Origin: Metabacillus schmidteae
GTDB lineage: Bacteria; Bacillota; Bacilli; Bacillales; Bacillaceae
Direction of reading: 5' to 3'
DNA: 64,000 nucleotides
NCBI RefSeq assembly: GCF_903166545.1
Contig: NZ_CAESCH010000001.1
Coordinates: 4,096,001 to 4,160,000, forward strand
Within the stretch, counting starts at the first letter, position 1. The number at the start of each line of letters is the position of its first letter. The notes under the pieces were generated by a model that was not told where the DNA came from, made no database searches, and worked only from the letters and a program-made list of their open reading frames with translations. Below, in pieces: positions 9,334 through 18,271 of the stretch. Made by a program: the position numbers and the translations under genes.

Positions 9334-9362
9334 TATACTATGTGAAACCGTGAAGCACTGTG
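9334..9362 (-). promoter_or_regulatory. candidate sigma-K promoter of gerE
   Basis: Minus-strand CATAGTATA (9342-9334) fits the sigma-K -10 CATANNNTA exactly. A CACA-type -35 containing AC at 9361-9360 is 17 nt upstream. gerE is sigma-K transcribed in B. subtilis, which supports the reading. Confidence 0.55.
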
Positions 9363-9402
9363 ACACAATCCATACGGAAAAGATGAGTGACTACGTCCAT
9401 TT

Positions 9403-9870
9403 TTATGTAGTCATGACTTTTGCTCCATTAAGAATGCTTTTTTCCTTCTCTGACCATGGAACACTTTTACCTGTATGCTTGGATATCTGTACAATTGCTC
9501 CTCGGCCTACAAAAAGACTCTCTCCCTGTTCATTTACCGCTAAATAATGCAGGTCAACAGATGAAGTGCCGACTCTGTTGATTTTTACATATAATGTGAT
9601 TCTTTCATCAAAGTACGCTTGGTGTAAGTATTCACATTGAAGATCTGCTACAACAGGAATTGTTTCTCCTTCAGTATTTAACCATTTTTGCATCAAGCAA
9701 ATGCTTTTGAAGAATTCTATCCTTCCTTCTTCAAAGTATGTAAAAGGAGCTGTATTGTTCATATGTCCAAACATATCTGTTTCAGAAAATTTTATTTTTA
9801 TTAGGTGTGAAAAAGAAAAACTGTTTTTATATTCTTCATTGAAGTTTTCAATAAAGGAAACTTTTTTCAT
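9403..9870 (-). CDS. ysmA: acyl-CoA thioesterase, hot-dog fold
   Basis: 4HBT-like thioesterase of 155 residues. The hot-dog signature FSETDMFGHMNNTAPFTYFEEGRIEFF contains the catalytic-type aspartate. The ATG at 9870 is chosen because GGAAG lies just upstream; an in-frame TTG at 9900 has no such site. Substrate unknown. It sits between gerE and sdhCAB as in B. subtilis. Confidence 0.82.
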   Translation of the reverse strand: MKKVSFIENFNEEYKNSFSFSHLIKIKFSETDMFGHMNNTAPFTYFEEGRIEFFKSICLMQKWLNTEGETIPVVADLQCEYLHQAYFDERITLYVKINRVGTSSVDLHYLAVNEQGESLFVGRGAIVQISKHTGKSVPWSEKEKSILNGAKVMTT

Positions 9871-9930
9871 TGCAATCTTCCTTTCAATTTGTTTTACCAA
9901 TGGTTGTTGCGCTCTAAAAAAGCGCCTTAC

Positions 9931-9964
9931 AAAAAAAGAGACTAACTATTAAATAGTCAGTCTC
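9931..9964 (-). terminator. terminator of the sdh operon
   Basis: GAGACTGACTAT / ATAGTTAGTCTC forms a 12-bp stem with one mismatch and a short loop, followed by seven T on the minus strand. Confidence 0.88.
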
Positions 9965-9977
9965 ATACATTCAATTC

Positions 9978-10739
9978 TTATACTTGGTCGCTACCGAAGA
10001 AATTACGGAAAGATTGGATCGCTGTATCTCGGTTTAGTGCTGCAATAGATGTTGTTAAAGGAATACCCTTTGGACATGATTGAACACAGTTTTGAGAGTT
10101 ACCACAGTTCGCTAAACCACCATCTCCCATAATTGCCTCTAATCGCTCAGAACGATTCATTTCACCAGTTGGGTGTGCATTAAATAGTCTGACCTGAGAT
10201 AGTGGAGCTGGTCCAATAAAGTTAGATTTACTATTTACGTTAGGACATGCTTCCAAACATACGCCACATGTCATACACTTCGAAAGTTCATAAGCCCATT
10301 GACGTTTTTTCTCAGGCATACGTGGTCCAGGTCCTAAATCATATGTTCCATCTACAGGAATCCATGCCTTTACTTTCTTTAATGAGTCAAACATACGTTT
10401 ACGATCAACTTGCAAATCACGAACCACTGGGAATGTACGCATTGGCTCCAGGCGGATTGGTTGTTCAAGCTGGTCGACTAATGCTGTACATGACTGACGC
10501 GGCTTGCCATTAATCACCATTGAACATGCTCCACATACTTCCTCTAAGCAGTTCATATCCCAGTTGATCGGTGTTGTTTGTTTCCCATTAGCATTTACAG
10601 GATTACGTCTGATTTCCATTAACGCAGAAATAACGTTCATGTTAGGACGATAAGGAATTTCAAACTTCTCCTGATAAGGGGCTGCTTCTGGTGATTCTTG
10701 TCGCGTAATAATAAAATGAACAACTTTATTCTCACTCAT
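9978..10739 (-). CDS. sdhB: succinate dehydrogenase iron-sulfur subunit
   Basis: 253 residues. The N-terminal ferredoxin-like domain carries CLEEVCGACSMVINGKPRQSC (2Fe-2S cysteines), and the C-terminal domain carries CMTCGVCLEACPN and the NCGNSQNCVQSCPKG cluster ligands for the 4Fe-4S and 3Fe-4S centres. Passes electrons from SdhA to the membrane cytochrome SdhC. It begins directly after the sdhA stop. Confidence 0.97.
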   Translation of the reverse strand: MSENKVVHFIITRQESPEAAPYQEKFEIPYRPNMNVISALMEIRRNPVNANGKQTTPINWDMNCLEEVCGACSMVINGKPRQSCTALVDQLEQPIRLEPMRTFPVVRDLQVDRKRMFDSLKKVKAWIPVDGTYDLGPGPRMPEKKRQWAYELSKCMTCGVCLEACPNVNSKSNFIGPAPLSQVRLFNAHPTGEMNRSERLEAIMGDGGLANCGNSQNCVQSCPKGIPLTTSIAALNRDTAIQSFRNFFGSDQV

Positions 10740-12503
10740 TTAGTTTTCCCCCTTTTTGCTTTTTGAATAATCACGTTTTCTTGGTTTGATTAACGAAACA
10801 TCAACATCGTCATAGCGGAATTCAGGAGCAGTACGGTCACCTGAATACTTAGCCATTGTTGTTTTTAAGAATTCCTCGTCATTACGATCAGGGAATTCAG
10901 GCTTATAATGTGCTCCACGACTTTCGTTACGGTTATAAGCTCCAAGTGTTACAACTCGAGAAAGTTGAAGCATATTTTTTAGTTGACGTGTGAATGCCGC
11001 CCCCTGGTTACTCCACTTAGCTGTATCATTAATATTGATGTTATCAAATCTTTCAATAAGTTCTTGAATCTTTTCATCTGTTTTTAGAAGTTTATCATTA
11101 TGTCTAACAACCGTAACGTTATCTGTCATCCATTCTCCTAATTCCTTATGAAGAATATAAGCATTTTCGTTACCATCTAAGCTCATAATATTATTCCACT
11201 TCTCTTCTTCCTGCTTAACATGACCTTCAAACAGAGTAGAAGATAAATCATCTGCACTCTTTTCTAAGCCATTGATGTATCTAACAGCATTAGGTCCGGC
11301 AACCATCCCACCGTATATAGCTGATAGCAGTGAGTTAGCACCTAAACGGTTAGCCCCATGCATTGAGTAATCACATTCACCTGCAGCAAAAAGCCCAGGA
11401 ATATTTGTCATTTGATCATAATCAACCCACAGGCCACCCATTGAATAATGAACCGCAGGGAAGATTTTCATCGGTACTTTACGCGGATCATCACCCATGA
11501 ATTTTTCATAGATTTCGATAATACCACCAAGTTTAATATCAAGTTCTTTTGGATCTTTATGTGATAAATCTAGGTATACCATGTTCTCACCATTAATACC
11601 TAGCTTTTGTTCAACACAAACATCGAAAATTTCACGTGTTGCAATATCACGCGGAACAAGGTTACCGTATGCTGGATATTTCTCTTCAAGAAAGTACCAT
11701 GGTTTTCCATCTTTATATGTCCATACTCGTCCACCTTCTCCACGAGCAGATTCACTCATTAAACGCAGCTTATCATCTCCCGGAATTGCAGTTGGATGGA
11801 TTTGAATGAATTCACCATTCGCATAATAAACACCTTGTTGATAAACAATTGATGCTGCTGACCCTGTATTAATTACTGAGTTAGTAGATTTACCAAAAAT
11901 GATTCCAGGACCGCCTGTCGCCATAATAACAGCATCAGATCGGAATGATTCAATTTGCATAGATGTAAGGTTTTGTGCTGTAATTCCACGACAAACCTGA
12001 TCATCATCTATGATTACACCTAAAAATTCCCAACCTTCATACTTCGTTACAAGACCTGCTACCTCATAGCGTCTAACTTGTTCATCCAAAGCATATAGTA
12101 ACTGCTGGCCAGTCGTTGCACCGGCAAAAGCTGTACGGTGATGTTGTGTACCTCCAAAACGTCTGAAATCTAGTAAGCCTTCTGGAGTACGGTTGAACAT
12201 TACACCCATTCGGTCTAATAGATGAATGATCCCAGGTGCTGCTTCAGCCATTGCTTTAACAGGTGGTTGATTTGCTAAGAAGTCCCCACCATATACTGTG
12301 TCATCAAAGTGCTCCCAAGGTGAATCTCCTTCACCTTTTGTATTAACTGCCCCATTAATTCCACCCTGTGCACAAACCGAGTGTGATCTTTTAACAGGTA
12401 CTAATGAAAATAAATCTACTTGAACGCCCGCTTCGGCAGCTTTAATTGTGGCCATCAAACCAGCTAGACCGCCTCCGACGACGATAACTTTACTTTTACT
12501 CAT
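10740..12503 (-). CDS. sdhA: succinate dehydrogenase flavoprotein subunit
   Basis: 587 residues. FAD-binding GGGLAGLMATIKAAEAG at the start; the histidine region SHSVCAQGGINGA carries covalent FAD in this family; catalytic RGEGGRVW and HGANRLGANSL are present. Oxidises succinate to fumarate in the citric acid cycle. The ATG at 12503 is preferred to a GTG nine bases upstream because GGGAG is correctly spaced from it. Confidence 0.97.
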   Translation of the reverse strand: MSKSKVIVVGGGLAGLMATIKAAEAGVQVDLFSLVPVKRSHSVCAQGGINGAVNTKGEGDSPWEHFDDTVYGGDFLANQPPVKAMAEAAPGIIHLLDRMGVMFNRTPEGLLDFRRFGGTQHHRTAFAGATTGQQLLYALDEQVRRYEVAGLVTKYEGWEFLGVIIDDDQVCRGITAQNLTSMQIESFRSDAVIMATGGPGIIFGKSTNSVINTGSAASIVYQQGVYYANGEFIQIHPTAIPGDDKLRLMSESARGEGGRVWTYKDGKPWYFLEEKYPAYGNLVPRDIATREIFDVCVEQKLGINGENMVYLDLSHKDPKELDIKLGGIIEIYEKFMGDDPRKVPMKIFPAVHYSMGGLWVDYDQMTNIPGLFAAGECDYSMHGANRLGANSLLSAIYGGMVAGPNAVRYINGLEKSADDLSSTLFEGHVKQEEEKWNNIMSLDGNENAYILHKELGEWMTDNVTVVRHNDKLLKTDEKIQELIERFDNININDTAKWSNQGAAFTRQLKNMLQLSRVVTLGAYNRNESRGAHYKPEFPDRNDEEFLKTTMAKYSGDRTAPEFRYDDVDVSLIKPRKRDYSKSKKGEN

Positions 12504-12535
12504 TAAGCCCACTCCCTTTAATAGCTAGTACTGGA

Positions 12536-13144
12536 TTAGACGAATGCAAAAATTGCGCGAACACCCACAAATGAAAGTGCTAAAAAGATAGCCAGCGTCA
12601 CATATGTGGATATGACTTGTGAGCGAGGAGTAACGGTAATTCCCCAGCTTACTGCAAATGACCATAAACCATTAGCAAAGTGGAATACTGTTGAAATGAC
12701 ACCTACTAAATAGAACACAAGCATAAACGGACTACTTAAAATAGAAGCCATCATATCATAATTCACTTCTGCTCCAAGTGCTGCTGCAATTCTTGTTTCC
12801 CAAACATGCCAAGCGATAAAGATAAACGTAATAATCCCTGTAACACGCTGTAGCATGAACAACCAATTTCGAAGATAACCGTAATTACTTACATTGTTTT
12901 TTGCAGTAAAAGCAATATAAACTCCGTAAATAGCATGGTATAAAATTGGAAGGAAAATAATGACGATCTCTAACACATACCTAAATGGCAACATCTCCAT
13001 AAAATGTGCAGCTTGGTTAAAAGCCTCTGCACCTCTTGTGGCAAAATGATTGACAATAAGATGTTGGATCAAAAAGATCCCTACCGGAATGACTCCTAGT
13101 AATGAGTGCAGTCTACGATTAATAAACTCTCGGTTTCCAGCCAT
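12536..13144 (-). CDS. sdhC: succinate dehydrogenase cytochrome b558
   Basis: 202 residues, same as B. subtilis SdhC. Five membrane spans with histidines suitable for two hemes (for example IQHLIVNHF, YHAIYGVY, AWHVWETR, FHFANGLW). It anchors SdhAB and reduces menaquinone. First gene of sdhCAB, with a promoter about 200 nt upstream. Confidence 0.96.
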   Translation of the reverse strand: MAGNREFINRRLHSLLGVIPVGIFLIQHLIVNHFATRGAEAFNQAAHFMEMLPFRYVLEIVIIFLPILYHAIYGVYIAFTAKNNVSNYGYLRNWLFMLQRVTGIITFIFIAWHVWETRIAAALGAEVNYDMMASILSSPFMLVFYLVGVISTVFHFANGLWSFAVSWGITVTPRSQVISTYVTLAIFLALSFVGVRAIFAFV

Positions 13145-13338
13145 AAAAACTTACCCCCTAGTATCAATTATGCGCTCACTTTGTAATAAACTTTTTTTTT
13201 ATCTAAATTAATCCTTTCCTACTAAAATTTACTTTTCGTAATATTAGTCATCTATTAAGATTAGTAAATATTACTAGTATGAAACTGACAGTCTATAAAA
13301 TTATCTGTCTGATTAATTAAGATAAATGCAACAAGTAC

Positions 13339-13367
13339 ATTTTACTCCCTTAAAGAAAGAGCGTCAA
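13339..13367 (-). promoter_or_regulatory. sigma-A promoter of sdhCAB
   Basis: TTGACG (13367-13362) and TAAAAT (13344-13339) on the minus strand, 17-nt spacer. The 5' UTR would be about 190 nt, long enough for small-RNA control such as FsrA in B. subtilis (inference). Confidence 0.75.
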
Positions 13368-13381
13368 GAAAACGCGTTCAT
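13368..13381. promoter_or_regulatory. possible cre at sdhC
   Basis: Minus-strand TGAACGCGTTTTCT abuts the -35 and matches the cre consensus with two deviations. Glucose repression of sdh is known in B. subtilis. Confidence 0.3.
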
Positions 13382-13585
13382 AAATTACAATTTTTCGACA
13401 ACTATATTCCTTCATATTTTATTTTATCAATATACATTAAATTTTAATAACCAACTTTAGTAGTTTATTTAAAAAATTTAGGTAATTGTATAGAACATTT
13501 GAACGATGTTATCAGTTTTGCTTAATATTACATGTGTTTAACTGTTGTGTTGATATATAATATTAATGAGAAAGAGGGGAATACC

Positions 13586-14068
13586 GTGAACAAACAAACT
13601 GTTGTACTTAATACCGATGAATTAGAACATATTCAATTACCGGCTTTTGGATTTGAATTATTACGGGAAGTGTTAATTCCCGATTTGCTCGGTCAAGACT
13701 TTCCTCAAATGCTTTATTGGGCCGGAAAAGGCTTGGCACGAAAATATCCTGTAACTTCACTAGATGAACTTACCAATTTCTTTGAGGTAGCCGGTTGGGG
13801 AAACCTAGTTTTACTTCATAACAAAAAAAACGAAATGGAATTTGAATTAAGCGGCGACCTTATTTCAATCCGTTTTAAAAAAGCCAATGAATTTACATTC
13901 CAATTAGAGGCAGGATTTATTGCTGAGCAACTACAAATGATGAACAATCATATTACCGAAACCTATGAGCAAGTGAAAAAACGCGCAAATAAAGTCGTGT
14001 TTACTGTAAAGTGGGATCATAAGGATGCAATCGAAGAATCTCCATTAGGAAAAAGAAGTCAAAGATAG
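13586..14068 (+). CDS. yslB: DUF2507 protein YslB
   Basis: 160 residues from the GTG at 13586, which follows GAGGGGA; a longer frame to 13532 has no ribosome site. The family (DUF2507) is conserved in Bacillaceae between sdhCAB and lysC and resembles small-molecule-binding V4R-like folds; function unknown. No transmembrane span or metal motif is visible. One of few plus-strand genes, divergent from sdhCAB. Confidence 0.8.
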   Translation: MNKQTVVLNTDELEHIQLPAFGFELLREVLIPDLLGQDFPQMLYWAGKGLARKYPVTSLDELTNFFEVAGWGNLVLLHNKKNEMEFELSGDLISIRFKKANEFTFQLEAGFIAEQLQMMNNHITETYEQVKKRANKVVFTVKWDHKDAIEESPLGKRSQR

Positions 14069-14072
14069 TTAT

Positions 14073-14094
14073 AAGGGGGGAAATCCCCCTTTTT
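14073..14094. terminator. shared terminator of yslB and lysC
   Basis: AAGGGGGGAAATCCCCCTTTTT between the convergent ends of yslB and lysC; both strands give a G/C stem with a T run. Confidence 0.88.
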
Positions 14095-14105
14095 ATCTTG
14101 AAAAA

Positions 14106-14600
14106 TTATACTCTTGCAGTTGTTTTTGATAATTCAAACGCAGTATGAAGAATATCAACAGCCGATACCATGTGTTCCTGGGAAATAACGGTTGATACTT
14201 TAATTTCAGATGTACTAACCATTTTCACCTCAATGCTTTCTTTAGCTAATACATCAAACATTTCTGCAGCTACTCCTGGATTTGAAACCATTCCTGACCC
14301 AACAATTGACACTTTTGCCAGGCCACTTTCAGATTCGATGCGCTCGAATTTAAGCTCATTCTTATGTTGTTCTAAAACTTGCAGTGTATCCTCTAAATCA
14401 CCTGTTTTAACTGAAAATGATATTGTTGTTTTATTATCACTTGTTGTGTTTTGGATGATAATATCAACATTCACATTATTTTTAGCTAATGTCGTAAAGA
14501 TTGTAGACAATGTCGTTAATTCATTCGGTAACCCAATTACCGACACTCTCGTCACTTGATCTTCAAACGCAATTCCTCTAACAACTAAATTTTGTTCCAT
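14106..14600 (-). CDS. lysC: aspartokinase II beta subunit (in-frame internal start)
   Basis: Met246 (ATG at 14600-14598, MEQNLVVRG) has GAGGAGG about 8 nt upstream, a better ribosome site than that of the full-length protein. The 164-residue product is the pair of ACT regulatory domains. B. subtilis LysC is known to make such a beta subunit from an internal start at the same place. Confidence 0.8.
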   Translation of the reverse strand: MEQNLVVRGIAFEDQVTRVSVIGLPNELTTLSTIFTTLAKNNVNVDIIIQNTTSDNKTTISFSVKTGDLEDTLQVLEQHKNELKFERIESESGLAKVSIVGSGMVSNPGVAAEMFDVLAKESIEVKMVSTSEIKVSTVISQEHMVSAVDILHTAFELSKTTARV

Positions 14601-15335
14601 CTCTGTTTCCTCCTCGATCATTGTCCCACGCTCATTTTCCATACTTGATCTTACCTCTAGAGGCACATTATAATTTTTCGCAAATTCAACGGCTCGCGGG
14701 TGTAAAACGCCGGCTCCCAAATTAGCTAATTCCAACATCTCATCATAGGAAATAGCATCTAATTTTCTAGCTCCTTTTACAAAACGCGGGTCTGTGGTAT
14801 ATACACCTGTTACATCTGTATAAATATCGCACTTTTCAGCACCTAAGGCTGCAGCCAGAGCAACGGCTGTTGTATCAGATCCACCTCTACCTAAAGTGGT
14901 AATTTGTTGATCACTTGATAGTCCTTGAAACCCTGCAACAACGACAATTTTACCTTTACCTAATTCATTTTTTAGTTGCTCAGTTTTAATGTTAGTAATT
15001 CTGGCATTTCCATGTGTTGCTTCTGTTTCAATACCAGCCTGCCATCCTGTAAAAGAAATAGCATCATATCCTTTTTCAATTAAAGCCATGGATAACAATG
15101 AAATTGTGACTTGTTCCCCAGTTGTTAACAGCATATCCATTTCACGCTTACTTGGCTTAGAAGTCAATTGTGCCGCCAGACTCACTAACTCATCTGTAGA
15201 TTTTCCCATCGCAGAAACAACAACTACTACATCATTTCCAGCTTCTTTTTCCTGAATAACACGGTTGGCAACATTTAATATTCTGTCAACAGAACCAACA
15301 GAAGTACCGCCAAATTTTTGTACGATAATACCCAA
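14106..15335 (-). CDS. lysC: aspartokinase II, alpha subunit
   Basis: 409 residues. Phosphorylates aspartate in the lysine/threonine/methionine pathway. Kinase domain with VQKFGGTSVG at residues 5-14 and TLGRGGSDTTAVALA; two ACT domains from about residue 265. Start TTG after AGGTGA. Controlled by a lysine riboswitch in its leader. An internal start gives the beta subunit. Confidence 0.95.
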   Translation of the reverse strand: MGIIVQKFGGTSVGSVDRILNVANRVIQEKEAGNDVVVVVSAMGKSTDELVSLAAQLTSKPSKREMDMLLTTGEQVTISLLSMALIEKGYDAISFTGWQAGIETEATHGNARITNIKTEQLKNELGKGKIVVVAGFQGLSSDQQITTLGRGGSDTTAVALAAALGAEKCDIYTDVTGVYTTDPRFVKGARKLDAISYDEMLELANLGAGVLHPRAVEFAKNYNVPLEVRSSMENERGTMIEEETEMEQNLVVRGIAFEDQVTRVSVIGLPNELTTLSTIFTTLAKNNVNVDIIIQNTTSDNKTTISFSVKTGDLEDTLQVLEQHKNELKFERIESESGLAKVSIVGSGMVSNPGVAAEMFDVLAKESIEVKMVSTSEIKVSTVISQEHMVSAVDILHTAFELSKTTARV

Positions 15336-15452
15336 TGCAATCTCACCTTTCAGTTGTTTTTTTCAATGATCGTTTTATCTGTATTAGACATATGCCGTTA
15401 ATAAATGAGCAAGAATTGGATACTAGAGATGTTTTTTATCATTGCAAATAAC

Positions 15453-15487
15453 AAAAAAAAGCAATGAGACATAAAACATCCCATTGC
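15453..15487 (-). terminator. terminator of the lysine riboswitch
   Basis: GCAATGGGATG / CATCTCATTGC-type stem followed by eight T on the minus strand, just downstream of the aptamer; forms when lysine is bound. Confidence 0.85.
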
Positions 15488-15514
15488 GAATTAAACGAAT
15501 AATTTCGTTTATAC

Positions 15515-15695
15515 AATGAGATAGCTCTCCAAGAACATATCATTTCTTGACAATTTTACATCTATTAAATGTAAAACCAGCAATAAAAGCAAATGGTGCA
15601 ATTATCACTTCGGCGAACATTCCTTTCACCAGCTGTCATCGGAATCCATTTTCCCTCAAACTGGCTACTCTTAATGGTCGCACCTCTACCATCAT
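15515..15695 (-). promoter_or_regulatory. lysine riboswitch (L box) of lysC
   Basis: Minus-strand hallmarks in order: AGAGGTGCGA at 15687-15678, AAGAGTA, TGAAAGGAATGTTCGCCGAA around 15628-15607, GCTGG, and the closing strand GAGAGCTAT. This order and spacing are characteristic of the five-helix L-box aptamer. It represses lysC when lysine is plentiful. Confidence 0.93.
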
Positions 15696-15770
15696 TTACA
15701 AACTAACGATCAATATCAAATTAATCAAATCTTATCAAACATTCTTTCAAAAGGCAAGACTATATTTTTC

Positions 15771-17549
15771 CTAACTCTCTTTGTGCAGATGGTCGTAGAT
15801 CGTTTTAGCAATGTTATCCGGCATACCAGCTTTTTTAAAATCATCCACATTTGCTTCCTTCATTTTTTTTACGGATCCGAAATGCTTTAGTAATACTTTT
15901 TTTCTTTGTTCACCAACACCAGGTATATCATCCAATATGGATTGAAACGCATTTTTCCCTCGGAGTTGACGATGAAAGGTAATGGCAAATCGGTGTACTT
16001 CATCCTGAATTCTCTGAAGTAAGTAGAATTCTTGGCTGTTTCTCTCAAGCTGAATAAATTCCGGAGGTGATCCGATAATAAGCTCTGAAGTTCGATGCTT
16101 ATCATCTTTTACTAGACCTGCAACAGGGATATCCAAGCCCAGCTCATTTTCTAACACATCTTGAGCGGCAGATAAATGTCCTTTACCTCCATCAATAATA
16201 ATGAGATCCGGCAAAGGAAGCTGTTCTTTTAGGACACGGCTGTATCGTCTTCTCACTACCTCGCGCATTGAATCATAATCATCCGGTCCTTGTACATCCC
16301 TTATTTTATATTTTCGATAATGTTTTTTGGCAGGCTTCCCATCTTCAAAAACAACCATAGCTGACACAGGATCCGTTCCTTGAATATTTGAATTATCAAA
16401 AGCCTCTATTCGATGTGGTGTATGGATACCAAGTTTATCTCCTAAATTTTCAACCGCCTTAATTGTTCGTTCTTCATCTCTATCAATTAATAGGAATTTC
16501 TCTTTTAGGGCAATTTTTGCATTTTGATGTGCTAAAAGAATCAAATCTTTCTTTTTACCTCGCTTAGGCTGAAGTGTTGAAACATCCAAAAGCTGCTCAA
16601 CTAAGTCAAATTCAATGCTATCTGGCAACAGAATTTCCTTAGGAAGGAAATGATTTGATTTAGAATAAAATTGACCTAAATATGTCAAGAATTCTTCCTC
16701 AGGGCTATCATATATTGGAAACATCGATACATCTCGTTCTATCAATTTTCCCTGGCGAATAAAAAAGACTTGAACACACATCCATCCTTTATCATAAGCA
16801 TACCCAAAAACATCCCTGTCCACAAAATCATTTAACGTCATTTTTTGTTTTTCCATTGTTGCTTCGATGTGAAGAATCTGATCCCTAAACTCCTTTGCCC
16901 GCTCAAATTCAAGTTCTTCAGCTGCTTTGTTCATCTTGACTGACAATCCCTCTTTAATGCTTTTATAGCCACCATTAAGAAATTTGGCAATTTCCTCTAC
17001 CATTTGTCTGTTCGTATCTTCTGAAACATCATTAACACATGGTGCTAAACATTGACCCATATGGTAATAAAGGCATACTCGATCAGGAAGAGTCGAACAT
17101 TTTCTTAACGGATATAAACGGTCTAAAAGTTTAATTGTCTCTCGTGCAGATTGAACATTCGGATATGGTCCAAAGTACTTTCCTTTATCTTTTTTTACTT
17201 GTCTTGTGACTAAAAGACGTGGGTGCCGCTCATTCGTAATTTTAATAAACGGATAGGTTTTATCATCTTTTAGCATGACATTATATTTAGGATCGTATTT
17301 TTTAATTAAATTTAATTCAAGAATTAAAGCCTCTAAATTAGAAGATGTAATGATATATTCAAAATCAACGATTTCATTTACAAGCCTTAATGTTTTCCCA
17401 TCATGAGATCCGGTAAAATAAGAACGCACACGATTTTTGAGCACTTTTGCCTTCCCGACATATATGACTGTCCCTTGACGGTCCTTCATAATATAACAGC
17501 CTGGTTGATCTGGAAGAAGTGCAAGCTTTTCTTTAATGTGATCTCTCAT
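15771..17549 (-). CDS. uvrC: excinuclease ABC subunit C
   Basis: Nucleotide-excision-repair endonuclease that makes both incisions. 592 residues: GIY-YIG nuclease domain ([19 protein letters not shown], residues 18-36), Cys cluster ([21 protein letters not shown]), UVR motif near 200-235, RNase-H-like nuclease with [11 protein letters not shown], and C-terminal helix-hairpin-helix ([19 protein letters not shown]). No LexA-type box was seen upstream. Confidence 0.97.
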   Translation of the reverse strand: MRDHIKEKLALLPDQPGCYIMKDRQGTVIYVGKAKVLKNRVRSYFTGSHDGKTLRLVNEIVDFEYIITSSNLEALILELNLIKKYDPKYNVMLKDDKTYPFIKITNERHPRLLVTRQVKKDKGKYFGPYPNVQSARETIKLLDRLYPLRKCSTLPDRVCLYYHMGQCLAPCVNDVSEDTNRQMVEEIAKFLNGGYKSIKEGLSVKMNKAAEELEFERAKEFRDQILHIEATMEKQKMTLNDFVDRDVFGYAYDKGWMCVQVFFIRQGKLIERDVSMFPIYDSPEEEFLTYLGQFYSKSNHFLPKEILLPDSIEFDLVEQLLDVSTLQPKRGKKKDLILLAHQNAKIALKEKFLLIDRDEERTIKAVENLGDKLGIHTPHRIEAFDNSNIQGTDPVSAMVVFEDGKPAKKHYRKYKIRDVQGPDDYDSMREVVRRRYSRVLKEQLPLPDLIIIDGGKGHLSAAQDVLENELGLDIPVAGLVKDDKHRTSELIIGSPPEFIQLERNSQEFYLLQRIQDEVHRFAITFHRQLRGKNAFQSILDDIPGVGEQRKKVLLKHFGSVKKMKEANVDDFKKAGMPDNIAKTIYDHLHKES

Positions 17550-17588
17550 TAGCAGACACTCCCCTTTTACTATTTCGCTAACGATTAG

Positions 17589-17644
17589 ATAGGCAGTAAT
17601 CCCCTACTTTAATCCAATAATTAAAATAGCGAATTACTGCCTAT
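17589..17644. repeat. 12-bp inverted repeat upstream of uvrC
   Basis: ATAGGCAGTAAT (17589-17600) and ATTACTGCCTAT (17633-17644) are perfect inverted copies separated by 32 nt, between trxA and uvrC. It lies in the uvrC 5' region; it may be an operator or a leader stem. No protein partner is known. Confidence 0.6.
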
Positions 17645-17706
17645 AAATAAAATATAATTTATTTTAACATGTTCTCTACAATTCGTCGTTGTAAATAATT
17701 TCATTG

Positions 17707-17735
17707 AAAAAGGATTGACGAGTGTCAATCCCTTT
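17707..17735 (-). terminator. terminator of trxA
   Basis: GGATTGAC / GTCAATCC stem with loop, followed by TTTTT on the minus strand just after the trxA stop. Confidence 0.85.
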
Positions 17736-17738
17736 GAA

Positions 17739-18053
17739 TTAGATATGCTTGTTTAATACTTCAGCAAGCGCTTCTTTCGGTTGATATCCAACAGCTTTAT
17801 CAACAACTTCGCCATCTTTTAATACTAGTAAAGTTGGAATGCTCATTACACCGAATTTCCCAGCAGTTTCCTGGTTTTCATCAACATCAACTTTTACGAT
17901 TTTCACTTTATCTCCCATATCTGAATCAAGTTCTTCAAGAACTGGAGCAATCATTTTACATGGTCCACACCATGGTGCCCAAAAATCGACTAATACGACA
18001 CCTTCGTTCGTTTCACCTGAAAATGTTTGATCTGTTACATTTGTAATTGCCAT
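17739..18053 (-). CDS. trxA: thioredoxin
   Basis: 104 residues with the redox site W28-C-G-P-C32, the cis-proline segment SIPTLLV near residue 73 and the buried-aspartate VDFWAP. General cytoplasmic disulfide reductase. An extended -10 promoter and GGAGG-type ribosome site lie directly upstream; monocistronic. Confidence 0.97.
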   Translation of the reverse strand: MAITNVTDQTFSGETNEGVVLVDFWAPWCGPCKMIAPVLEELDSDMGDKVKIVKVDVDENQETAGKFGVMSIPTLLVLKDGEVVDKAVGYQPKEALAEVLNKHI

Positions 18054-18093
18054 TTGTAATTCCTCCTAATTAGTAAGGGTAAAATATGTTTAA

Positions 18094-18102
18094 AGTATAG
18101 CA
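18094..18102 (-). promoter_or_regulatory. extended -10 promoter of trxA
   Basis: Minus-strand TGCTATACT is an extended -10 about 40 nt upstream of the trxA ATG. The -35 is not convincing; Spx-type activation as in B. subtilis is possible but not shown. Confidence 0.5.
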
Positions 18103-18238
18103 TTCAGCTGAAAAGTAAGCTAATAATTTGCTTCTTTCTTACTTTCCCCTATGTACCATGAAGAAAAACATGTTTTTTTCAGTCCTGTGAAGCAAATATG
18201 AACTCAAGATACTTTGTTTTTTTATTTCAAAGCAATAG

Positions 18239-18270
18239 AAAAAGCACGCAAAGCTACGTGCTTTTTTTAT
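18239..18270 (-). terminator. terminator of the fad/etf operon
   Basis: AAAGCACG / CGTGCTTT stem between etfA and trxA with T runs on both sides. Confidence 0.82.
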
Positions 18271-18271
18271 T

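Noticed and set aside
17660-17680. Possible LexA box AGAACATGTTAA near uvrC
   Set aside because: The half-sites are too close (two bases instead of four) for the Bacillus SOS consensus.
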